A stretch of 64,000 nucleotides of DNA from the NCBI GenBank assembly GCA_022493055.1, contig CP092781.1, positions 62,001 through 126,000 on the forward strand. The letters are read 5' to 3'. Numbering within the stretch: position 1 is the stretch's first letter; each line of letters opens with the position of its first letter. This document shows positions 1 to 7,856 of this stretch, in pieces. The DNA is from Staphylococcus roterodami (GTDB lineage: Bacteria > Bacillota > Bacilli > Staphylococcales > Staphylococcaceae). A model generated the notes under the pieces. The model did no database searches. It was not told the DNA's origin and saw only the letters and a program-made list of their open reading frames with translations. The position numbers and the translations under genes were made by a program.

Positions 1-1
1 A

Positions 2-1159
2 ACTTTAAAATCAAAAGAAGGCAAAATGATTGAGATCAGACGTTATTTACATCAGCATCCAGAATTATCTTTTCATGAAGATGAAACGGCGAAATACATC
101 GCTGAATTTTACAAAGGTAAAGATGTGGAAGTAGAAACGAATGTCGGACCACGTGGAATTAAAGTAACGATTGATTCAGGGAAACCTGGTAAAACATTAG
201 CAATCCGTGCAGACTTTGATGCATTACCCATTACTGAAGATACAGGATTATCTTTTGCATCACAAAATAAAGGTGTTATGCACGCATGTGGTCACGATGC
301 ACATACAGCATACATGCTTGTATTAGCAGAGACGCTTGCTGAAATGAAAGATAGTTTTACAGGAAAAGTCGTTGTAATACATCAACCAGCTGAAGAAGTA
401 CCACCAGGTGGTGCTAAAGCAATGATTGAGAATGGTGTATTAGACGGTGTTGATCATGTATTAGGTGTGCACGTCATGAGCACGATGGAAACAGGTAATG
501 TGTATTATAGACCTGGTTATGTTCAAACAGGACGCGCATTCTTCAAATTGAAAGTTCAAGGTAAAGGTGGCCATGGTTCATCACCACATATGGCCAATGA
601 TGCCATTGTTGCAGGTAGCTACTTTGTCACAGCGTTATAAACAGTTGTATCTAGACGACTAAGTCCATTTGAAACCGGTGTTGTCACAATCGGTTCATTT
701 GACGGTAAAGGTCAATTCAATGTCATTAAAGATGTTGTTGAAATTGAAGGTGATGTACGTGGATTAACAGATGCTACAAAAGCAACAATTGAAAAAGAAA
801 TTAAACGTTTATCAAAAGGATTAGAGGATATGTATGGTGTAACTTGCACCTTAGAATATAACGATGATTATCCAGCATTATATAATGATCCAGAGTTTAC
901 TGAGTACGTGGCTAAGACGCTAAAAGAAGCAAACCTTGATTTTGGTGTTGAAATGTGTGAACCACAACCACCATCAGAAGACTTTGCATATTATGCTAAA
1001 GAACGTCCAAGTGCCTTTATTTATACAGGTGCAGCGGTGGAAAATGGTGAAATTTACCCACATCATCATCCTAAATTTAACATTTCAGAAAAATCATTAC
1101 TTATTTCGGCAGAAGCTGTAGGGACAGTTGTTTTAGATTACCTTAAAGGAGATAACTAA
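2..1159 (+). pseudogene. M20-family amidohydrolase, interrupted by a nonsense codon and cut by the left edge
   Basis: Metal-dependent amidohydrolase/aminoacylase of the M20 (HipO/AmaA-like) family, which hydrolyses N-acyl or N-acetyl amino acids in the cytoplasm. The frame is already open at base 2 and an internal ATG lies at 26, so the true start is outside the window. The metal-site motif HACGHDAH and the general-base region PAEEVPPGG are visible. At 638-640 a TAA replaces a sense codon, most simply CAA (Gln), inside the lid domain. The same frame continues without shift to 1159 and keeps the C-terminal HHHH metal-ligand region, so one point mutation explains the break. Residues after the stop complete a normal-length enzyme. 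The next gene follows after one base, so the pair looks co-transcribed. The truncated product lacks the last metal ligand and should be inactive. Confidence 0.85.
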
Positions 1160-1160
1160 C

Positions 1161-2549
1161 ATGAATGAAACGTATCGCGGGGGCAACAAGTTAATCTTAG
1201 GTATTGTATTAGGTGTTATTACATTTTGGTTGTTTGCACAATCACTTGTAAATGTTGTACCGAATTTACAACAAAGTTTTGGTACAGACATGGGGACAAT
1301 TAGTATTGCGGTCAGTCTAACTGCACTATTTTCAGGCATGTTTGTTGTTGGAGCAGGTGGTCTAGCAGATAAAATTGGGCGCGTGAAAATGACGAATATC
1401 GGTTTGTTATTAAGTATTATTGGTTCAGCATTAATTATTATTACGAATTTACCGGCATTATTAATTTTAGGTCGTGTTATACAAGGTGTATCAGCAGCGT
1501 GTATTATGCCTTCTACATTGGCTATTATGAAAACTTATTATCAGGGTGCTGAACGTCAGCGTGCCTTAAGCTACTGGTCTATCGGTTCTTGGGGTGGTAG
1601 TGGTATTTGTACACTCTTCGGTGGTGCAGTTGCGACAACTATGGGTTGGAGATGGATTTTCATCTTCTCAATTATCGTTGCCGTACTTTCAATGTTACTC
1701 ATCAAAGGGACGCCTGAAACGAAATCAGAAGTTACCAATACACATAAATTTGATGTTGCAGGGCTAATTGTTCTAGTAGTTATGTTGCTAAGTTTAAACG
1801 TTGTCATTACTAAAGGTGCAGCACTTGGTTATACATCATTATGGTTCTTTGGTTTAATTGCAGTCGTTGTTGTGGCCTTCTTTATGTTCTTAAAAGTAGA
1901 GAAAAAGGTAGACAATCCGCTTATTGATTTTAAATTATTTGAAAATAAACCATATACAGGTGCAACGATTTCGAACTTCTTATTAAACGGTGTTGCAGGT
2001 ACATTAATTGTAGCGAATACATTTGTACAACAAGGATTAGGATACACAGCGTTGCAAGCGGGATACTTATCAATTACTTATTTAATTATGGTGTTACTGA
2101 TGATTCGTGTTGGTGAAAAATTATTACAAAAAATGGGTTCTAAGCGACCAATGTTATTAGGTACATTCATTGTGGTCATTGGTATTGCACTTATTTCATT
2201 AGTATTCTTACCAGGTATATTTTATGTTATCAGTTGTGTCGTAGGATATTTATGCTTCGGACTAGGCTTAGGTATTTATGCAACACCTTCTACAGATACA
2301 GCTATTTCAAATGCACCGTTAGATAAAGTTGGCGTTGCATCAGGTATTTATAAAATGGCTTCATCACTTGGTGGTGCTTTCGGTGTCGCAATTAGTGGTG
2401 CAGTATATGCTGGTGCAGTTGCTGCTACAAGCATTCATACAGGTGCGATGATTGCACTTTGGGTTAACGTATTAATGGGTATCATTGCATTTATCGCAAT
2501 CTTGTTTGCGATTCCTAATGATGATAAACGTGTCAAAGATGCGAAATAA
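1161..2549 (+). CDS. norC: MFS multidrug exporter, DHA2/14-TM type (NorC-like)
   Basis: Proton-driven drug exporter of the major facilitator superfamily in the cytoplasmic membrane. The 462-residue protein is almost wholly hydrophobic with about 14 predicted helices. The loop 2-3 motif GGLADKIGRVKM (about residues 68-79) and the helix-5 region rich in Gly and Ser (SIGSWGGSGICTLFGG) are typical of DHA2 pumps. Length and position next to the amidohydrolase and upstream of nptA match the locus I know as norC, a quinolone efflux pump controlled by MgrA in S. aureus; NorB is a close paralogue of similar length. The start ATG lies one base after the preceding stop, with GGAGA just upstream, suggesting translational coupling. 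Family call is secure; the symbol rests on synteny and length. Confidence 0.8.
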   Translation: MNETYRGGNKLILGIVLGVITFWLFAQSLVNVVPNLQQSFGTDMGTISIAVSLTALFSGMFVVGAGGLADKIGRVKMTNIGLLLSIIGSALIIITNLPALLILGRVIQGVSAACIMPSTLAIMKTYYQGAERQRALSYWSIGSWGGSGICTLFGGAVATTMGWRWIFIFSIIVAVLSMLLIKGTPETKSEVTNTHKFDVAGLIVLVVMLLSLNVVITKGAALGYTSLWFFGLIAVVVVAFFMFLKVEKKVDNPLIDFKLFENKPYTGATISNFLLNGVAGTLIVANTFVQQGLGYTALQAGYLSITYLIMVLLMIRVGEKLLQKMGSKRPMLLGTFIVVIGIALISLVFLPGIFYVISCVVGYLCFGLGLGIYATPSTDTAISNAPLDKVGVASGIYKMASSLGGAFGVAISGAVYAGAVAATSIHTGAMIALWVNVLMGIIAFIAILFAIPNDDKRVKDAK

Positions 2550-2636
2550 TAATGATGTTGCGTAACTGTGGTAACTATGACACGCCCAGTGTTTTAATAA
2601 ATATTTAGATATTAATAGGGAATGATTAAAATAATT

Positions 2637-2672
2637 AGACTGCTCGTTGTTAAGAGGGCAGTCTTTATTTAT
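2637..2672 (+). terminator. Intrinsic terminator after the norC-like gene
   Basis: Inverted repeat AGACTGC/GCAGTCT with a short loop followed by a T-rich run, about 90 bases after the exporter stop codon. Confidence 0.75.
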
Positions 2673-2843
2673 GTTTAAATACTTATGAAAGAGCAGTTAT
2701 TGGAACCGCTTTGAGAATTTTATAAGTTTTTATAGTATAGACCCTTCGATTTAGGGTAAATACGTTATTAGATAGTCAAATACTTACGCAAGAAAAATCA
2801 TATATATTGAATTGTAATGGGTAAGTTGATTTCTATTATTTAT

Positions 2844-2880
2844 GATGAGTGTAGCTCCAGATTGCTTGCTCATCTTTTTT
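2844..2880 (+). promoter_or_regulatory. Attenuator-like hairpin directly upstream of the SDR gene
   Basis: GATGAG (2844-2849) pairs with CTCATC (2869-2874) and is followed at once by TTTTTT (2875-2880). The Shine-Dalgarno AGGAGG of the SDR gene begins only about three bases later. A terminator placed between a leader and the ribosome site is typical of transcription attenuation. No anti-terminator partner or known riboswitch was recognised. It could instead be the 3' end of an independent short transcript from 2680-2880. Confidence 0.5.
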
Positions 2881-2896
2881 ATAGGAGGTTATATTT

Positions 2897-4360
2897 ATGA
2901 AAAAAATCCTATTAACAGGGGCTTCAGGTTATATTGGTAGCCATTTAATGGAAAAGTTAAAAGAGAATCATGATATTATTGCAATTTCAAGGAATATAGA
3001 TAATAAAAAGAATGAAAGAAATGTAACTTGGAAATCGGCTGACTTGTTTGATTTAGCTGAAATAAATGATGTAATGGAGGGTATTGATACCGCCATTTAT
3101 CTTGTCCATTCTATGATGCCCTCAGCCAAATTAACACAGGCAAGCTTTGAAGATATGGATGCAATATTAGCTGATAATTTTGCTAAAGCAGCCCGTCAGA
3201 ATGGTGTGAAACATATTGTATTTATGAGTGGGTTGATACCAAATGATGATCAACTATCACCACACTTAAGAAGTCGATTAGAATGTGAACGAATTTTAGG
3301 GTCATATGGTGTACCTGTGACAACATTAAGAGCAGGTTTAATTATCGGTTCTAAAGGTAGCTCATATCCAATACTGAAAACACTAGTTGAGCGTCTACCA
3401 GCATTGGTACTACCAAAATGGGCGTATAATCAGACATTACCTGTTGCTATTGATGATGTCATTCAAGGTTTATATAAAGTGGTATCACGTAGTCCTAAAG
3501 AAAATGAAGCGATAGATATCGGTGGTCCGCTACACATGACTTACAAAGATTTATTTAAACAGACCGCAGAAGTATTAGATAAGCGTTTACCGATGATAAA
3601 TTTACCTATTATTCCTATTTGGTTAAGTAAATTTTGGGTGAAACTGATTTCAGGTGTTCCAAAAGAAATGGTCTATCCCCTTATGGATAGTTTAATTCAT
3701 AATATGACACGTGATCAAAAGAGGATAGTAGAAGGTATATCCATAGGTCAAATGGATTATAAAGAAAGTGTGCAACAGGCACTAGAAGAGGCATCAACAA
3801 CTAAGAAGAAACAAACAAGCACTATAAAGACTGATGTCAAAGATGTTAGAGCTATCTCCAGAGTCGTATTACCTAAGCATATGAATATGAGTGCACTAGC
3901 AGAAATCTATGCGAATTTCTTGAATAAAATCACTTTAAATATTGTAAACAGTAATTTTGATGAGGAAGCATTTATTATTTCATTACCTTTATTAAAGAAA
4001 GAATTACTTTTATTAGAAAAGGATACACAAACTTCTGATGAAGACAGAGTGTCATATAAAATTATTGGTGGCGATTTTGCACTTGCCCATAATGGCGGCA
4101 ATGCACGATTAGAATTTAGAAGGCTACCTAATAGTGATTCATGTATTATCGCACTTCAAGAATATGAACCAACATTGCCGTGGTGGATCTATAAATATAC
4201 ACAGGCAAAAGTTCATAAGAGTGTTATGAATCTCTTTAAGTTTAATTTATATATGAAACGACATAATCAGAAACTTAGTAGTGTGACTAAACAAGGACTT
4301 ATAGTAGGAGCTGTTTTAGGAGCGCTAATAGTAAAAAGTTACAAATCAAGAAATTCCTAA
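2897..4360 (+). CDS. SDR-type NAD(P)-binding protein with C-terminal DUF2867-like domain (YbjT-like)
   Basis: Extended/atypical short-chain dehydrogenase of 487 residues. The N-terminal Rossmann fold opens with GASGYIGSHL (about residues 7-16), and the region to about residue 290 resembles NmrA/YbjT nucleoside-sugar epimerase-like proteins. Residues about 310-470 form a second domain rich in charged and aromatic residues, ending in a short hydrophobic segment with Gly-rich LIVGAVLGALIV. That architecture resembles YbjT-type proteins with a DUF2867 domain; the exact domain call is from memory. Substrate is unknown. A strong AGGAGG precedes the ATG. The next gene, 62 bases downstream, is a TspO homologue, so the two probably form an operon. 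The pair sits beside an IS relic, which suggests accessory DNA. Confidence 0.7.
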   Translation: MKKILLTGASGYIGSHLMEKLKENHDIIAISRNIDNKKNERNVTWKSADLFDLAEINDVMEGIDTAIYLVHSMMPSAKLTQASFEDMDAILADNFAKAARQNGVKHIVFMSGLIPNDDQLSPHLRSRLECERILGSYGVPVTTLRAGLIIGSKGSSYPILKTLVERLPALVLPKWAYNQTLPVAIDDVIQGLYKVVSRSPKENEAIDIGGPLHMTYKDLFKQTAEVLDKRLPMINLPIIPIWLSKFWVKLISGVPKEMVYPLMDSLIHNMTRDQKRIVEGISIGQMDYKESVQQALEEASTTKKKQTSTIKTDVKDVRAISRVVLPKHMNMSALAEIYANFLNKITLNIVNSNFDEEAFIISLPLLKKELLLLEKDTQTSDEDRVSYKIIGGDFALAHNGGNARLEFRRLPNSDSCIIALQEYEPTLPWWIYKYTQAKVHKSVMNLFKFNLYMKRHNQKLSSVTKQGLIVGAVLGALIVKSYKSRNS

Positions 4361-4422
4361 ATTAATAGTTATATAAAATATATTAAGACGACAATTAATA
4401 ACCATATGAAAGGAGTAATATA

Positions 4423-4911
4423 ATGACATTTAAACGTTTATTGAAAACGATAGTTAAAGTAGTAACGCCTTTATTAGGTGGTAGATTAATTGGTAAGTAT
4501 GCTGTCCAAAATGCAAGAAAAGATTATAAAGACAATGCTAAGCCACCATTGTCACCACCAGGATATATATTCCCAATTGTATGGTCAATATTATATACAA
4601 CTATTGGTATTGCTTATGCAATTATAAGTGGTAAATCAAATAATGCAAAAGTTAAAACTATTTATTATGCCCAATTAAGCCTTAACTATTTATGGTCTAT
4701 CTTATACTTTAAATTCAAATTACGTTTTGCAGCATTAATTGAAAGTTTTATCCTACTTACAGCCGTTATTATGATGACTGTAAAATTTTTCAAAGTTAAA
4801 CGAATAGCAGGTATTATACTTATTCCATATATGTTATGGAGTACATTTGCTTCTTATTTAACTGTTGGAAACTGGCTGTTAAATAAAGATAATCCACGTT
4901 ATACCGAATAA
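4423..4911 (+). CDS. TspO/MBR family membrane protein
   Basis: Small five-helix membrane protein of the TspO (peripheral benzodiazepine receptor, tryptophan-rich sensory protein) family; members bind porphyrins and respond to light or oxidative stress in other bacteria. The 162-residue sequence shows the family hallmark PPGYIFPIVWSILYTTIG (about residues 45-62), an NYLWS segment, and the last-helix region WSTFASYLTVGNWLLN. An N-terminal extension of about 30 residues is basic. AAAGGAG precedes the ATG. It follows the SDR gene closely, pointing to a shared redox or tetrapyrrole-related role, which is inference. No terminator was recognised right after it. Confidence 0.85.
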   Translation: MTFKRLLKTIVKVVTPLLGGRLIGKYAVQNARKDYKDNAKPPLSPPGYIFPIVWSILYTTIGIAYAIISGKSNNAKVKTIYYAQLSLNYLWSILYFKFKLRFAALIESFILLTAVIMMTVKFFKVKRIAGIILIPYMLWSTFASYLTVGNWLLNKDNPRYTE

Positions 4912-5043
4912 AAATAGTGAACGCAACTGTAAAAATTATAGTGAAGGGGTCAGACTCCGAGAACAGTGTCCGTCATGCTTACCGCACACTAATGAAACTT
5001 TATTATATAAGTGTTTATAGCGGATTTAAGATAACAAAGTTTG

Positions 5044-5475
5044 CTAAATATAAAAGAGCTTGTGACATTCAATAAAAATCGAATTATCATCAATAAGATT
5101 TTGCTTTAAACATTGACTATGAAACTGGATAAATAAAGATTCAATTAATGCATCAGTATTAGGATTTACTCTAAAACGATTAATAATTTTATAAGAAGGT
5201 GTTTGATTTTGAGCTAACCACATCATTCGAATACTGTCATGAAGTAATTTCTCTATTCTACGACCAGAAAATACAGATTGAGTGTATGCATATAAGATAA
5301 TTTTTAACATCATTTTTGGATGATAGGATGTTGCGCCACGATGGTGTCTGAATTCATCGAATTCACTATCAGGTATCGTTTCAACAATTTCATTAACATA
5401 TCACGAAATATCATTTTGAGGAATTCTAACAGAAGTTTCTATATGGTAGTGTAAGTTGGGCAAAGTGTCTTATTT
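5044..5475 (-). pseudogene. IS1182-family (IS1272-like) transposase remnant
   Basis: Read on the minus strand, 5475 to 5044 encodes the N-terminal region of an IS1182-family transposase. It includes a block containing YVNEIVETIPDSEFDEF and then MMLKIILYAYTQSVFSGRRI and the TPSYKIINRFRVNPNTDAL stretch. It is dead in three ways. A one-base shift occurs near 5443-5450. A TGA (about 5404-5406) stands where the family has Arg in ISRYVNE. The protein is cut after SIFIE, before the DDE catalytic core, and ends in the unrelated residues CHKLFYI. The 89-codon open frame 5044-5313 is only its intact-looking middle. Terminal inverted repeats were not found, so this is a deletion relic and not a mobile unit. 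Confidence 0.85.
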
Positions 5476-5560
5476 TTTTAAAGTATTTAAAAGTAAAATT
5501 ACATGTTAATACGTAGTATTAATGGCGAGACTCCTGAGGGAGCAGTGCCAGTCGAAGACA

Positions 5561-5574
5561 GGGGCCCCAACACA
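5561..5574 (-). repeat. STAR repeat motif
   Basis: TGTGTTGGGGCCCC on the minus strand matches the core consensus of the S. aureus repeat (STAR) element as I recall it, T(G/A/T)TGTTG(G/T)GGCCC(C/A). One clear copy is seen, embedded in a GC-richer intergenic block (about 5520-5700) that is unlike the AT-rich surroundings. Confidence 0.7.
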
Positions 5575-5737
5575 GAAGCTGACATATAGTCAGCTTACAA
5601 CAATGTGCCGGTTGGGGTGGCTGAGACGGCACCCTAGGAAGGGACCCGTCATCAAAAATTCTATTTATAGAATTTTACAATTATGTGCCAGACGGGCATA
5701 GCGAAGCCATTCAATACGAAGTATTGTATAAATATAG

Positions 5738-5787
5738 AACAGCAGTAAGATATTTTCTAATTGAAAATTATCTTACTGCTGTTTTTT
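5738..5787 (+). terminator. Long hairpin with T-run
   Basis: AACAGCAGTAAGATA pairs with an almost perfect complement ending CTTACTGCTGTT, followed by TTTTTT. The stem is about 20 bp with small imperfections. On the minus strand there is no good T-run, so it acts best on plus-strand transcripts although the nearest intact gene (nptA) is on the minus strand. Confidence 0.65.
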
Positions 5788-5868
5788 AGGGATTTATGTC
5801 CCAGCCTGTTTTACATGCATCTGAATTTCTAATTTTAAAAAATATTAATATAAATAAGACAGTAAAAA

Positions 5869-7536
5869 TTAAATTTCAGTTGTTGCAATTTCTTCATCTG
5901 TTGGAACATCATCGTTTAGACCAACAAGTGCTTCAGAAACATTTCGTGAATGATAACCGATACGTTCAAGAACCCCGATCATATCGATATATAGTAATCC
6001 ACCTTTTGTTGTACATTCACCACGATTAAGGCGTTTAATATGACCTTTACGTAATTTATGCTCAATATTAAATGATTCTCTGCTACGTTCTACAATTTCA
6101 TCTTTTTTCGTTTTGTCATAAACATCTAACATATCGATGGCTTTATCAAATGACTCGGCAACATGGTTGAATAATTTATCCATACCGCGTTGTGCGTCTA
6201 CTGTAATTCGAATATCTTCATCATGTTGTCGTTTTAATTGAGCGACATACTCTTCTGTTAACTCTGCTACTTTTAAAATAGAGCGATTGACATCAAACAT
6301 TACTGCTAAACGCTCAACGTCAGCCTTCGTAATTGCTTTTGTAGAAATTCTAACTAAATAATTTCGAATGCTATCATTGATTGTTTCAACAGCTTGATGC
6401 TTTTGTTCAAGCTTCTTGATCAATTTTTTATCGTCTTTTGTAATTTCGCGAATGTCTTCAAACATTGATAAGACAATTTGACCAACATTTTGTAATTCTT
6501 TTTGCGTTTCTTGTAATGCGACACCAGGTGCGTGATAAACAAGATCTTTATTTAAGTGCTGAGGTTTATACTCATCAGCAATATCTTTTCCTGGGACAAG
6601 CTTTGTAACAATCCAAGCTAATGCGCCTACGAATGGTAATTGAATTAAAGTATTCGTTACGTTGAAGATACCGTGTGAAACAGCAATCGTCATCGCTGGT
6701 TTTAAGTGCCATACATCTTGTAACAAACTAATTAAATGAATCACAATTGGCAAGAAAATTGTGAAGATAATTACTCCGATTAGGTTAAAGATGACGTGTA
6801 CAAGCGCCGCACGTTTTGCAGCGATTGAGCCGGCTAAACTAGCTAAAATAGCTGTAATCGTTGTACCGATGTTATCGCCAAGTAAAACTGGAATTGCTGC
6901 ATTTAAACTAATTAAATCTTGTTGATAAAATTCTTGTAAAATACCAATCGTCGCACTTGAACTTTGAACAAGCGCTGTTAATCCTGCGCCAACAATGACA
7001 GCGAGTATTGGATTTGATGACATATCAAGCATTAATTGCTTAAATCCATCTAATGATGCTAAAGGTTTAACGGCATCACCCATAAATTCTAAGCCGAAGA
7101 ATAGAGAACCGAAACCGAATAGTATACGGCCAATGTTATTGATTTTAGAGCGTTTAAAGAAAAAGATTAAAAATGCACCTAATGCTAAAATTGGCATTGC
7201 ATATTCGCCTAAATCTATACCAATAATAAATGCAGTTACCGTAGTACCAATATTTGCACCCATTATCACGCCAATGGCCTGTTTTAAAGTCATAAATCCA
7301 GCTGTGACAAGTCCGATTGTGATAACTGTCGTACCTGAACTACTTTGAATTAAAATAGTTACAACGATACCTGCAATAACACCTAATACTGGATTTGATG
7401 TAAATTTGTTTAAAATATCTCGTAGCCTGTCTCCTGCTGATGCTTGAAGCCCGTCTCCCATAATTTTTAAGCCGTATAGGAAAATACCTAAACCACCTAA
7501 AAAGGAGAAAATGACTTCTGTAACCGACATTTCCAT
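5869..7536 (-). CDS. nptA: Na+/phosphate cotransporter family protein with PhoU-like tail (NptA)
   Basis: Sodium-dependent inorganic phosphate importer of the cytoplasmic membrane (Na/Pi cotransporter family, PF02690). The 555-residue protein has two inverted transport repeats, each with the family QSSS signature: ILIQSSSGTTVITIG (about residues 61-75) and ALVQSSSATIGIL (about 189-201). About eight to nine helices run to residue ~310. Residues ~340-545 are a charged helical PhoU-like domain. The ATG at 7536 follows GAGGTG at a good distance. S. aureus has three Pi importers (PstSCAB, PitA, NptA), and this matches NptA by type and location. It is monocistronic. A phosphate-free substrate cannot be excluded for this family. 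Confidence 0.85.
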   Translation of the reverse strand: MEMSVTEVIFSFLGGLGIFLYGLKIMGDGLQASAGDRLRDILNKFTSNPVLGVIAGIVVTILIQSSSGTTVITIGLVTAGFMTLKQAIGVIMGANIGTTVTAFIIGIDLGEYAMPILALGAFLIFFFKRSKINNIGRILFGFGSLFFGLEFMGDAVKPLASLDGFKQLMLDMSSNPILAVIVGAGLTALVQSSSATIGILQEFYQQDLISLNAAIPVLLGDNIGTTITAILASLAGSIAAKRAALVHVIFNLIGVIIFTIFLPIVIHLISLLQDVWHLKPAMTIAVSHGIFNVTNTLIQLPFVGALAWIVTKLVPGKDIADEYKPQHLNKDLVYHAPGVALQETQKELQNVGQIVLSMFEDIREITKDDKKLIKKLEQKHQAVETINDSIRNYLVRISTKAITKADVERLAVMFDVNRSILKVAELTEEYVAQLKRQHDEDIRITVDAQRGMDKLFNHVAESFDKAIDMLDVYDKTKKDEIVERSRESFNIEHKLRKGHIKRLNRGECTTKGGLLYIDMIGVLERIGYHSRNVSEALVGLNDDVPTDEEIATTEI

Positions 7537-7749
7537 TATTTCACCTCAAATAAGCTTTATATGTCGATTATCGCTTATAATTGTAAATTTAATGTTAAGA
7601 TTAGGTAAAATTATTTAACAATATATGTTATTTGTATATTGCTAGTAAAATATCATCACTATTTATGTAAATTTTCAGTGTGAAAAGGCAGGTTTGCAAT
7701 CACTTGTTTTATAAAATGATGCAATAAATCATGTGACAATGTTTTGGCA

Positions 7750-7820
7750 ATAAAAAATCATGAGAGTGGAACAACGAAATAATTTTTATAAAAACATCAT
7801 TTTGTCCCAGTCTCATGATT
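7750..7820 (-). terminator. Terminator of the ohyA locus
   Basis: AATCATGAGAGTGGAACA (7756-7773) pairs over about 18 bp with the segment ending TCTCATGATT (7811-7820). On the minus strand a T-run (complement of 7751-7757) follows. The arms resemble the TGAGAGTGGGACA-type hairpins found in many staphylococcal intergenic regions. Confidence 0.75.
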
Positions 7821-7856
7821 CGAAATCACCAAATAAAAATCTATTAATGGTTTTCG

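Larger units (their letters stand above)
5500..5790 (+). ncRNA. Candidate structured RNA or intergenic repeat block ending in a strong hairpin
   Basis: This gene-free block contains the STAR motif, a long-range pairing CCCGTC/GACGGG (about 5645-5650 with 5691-5696), a perfect inner hairpin AAAATTCTA/TAGAATTTT (about 5655-5676), a small CAATAC/GTATTG hairpin (5712-5726), and a final long hairpin with a T-run. No open frame upstream on the plus strand explains that terminator, since the TspO gene ends 830 bases away. It may be a small RNA gene or a dispersed repeat. No promoter was assigned. Confidence 0.35.

Noticed and set aside
5796..6029. Plus-strand 77-codon frame overlapping the nptA 3' end
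   Set aside because: Antisense to conserved nptA coding sequence, with no homology or ribosome site.
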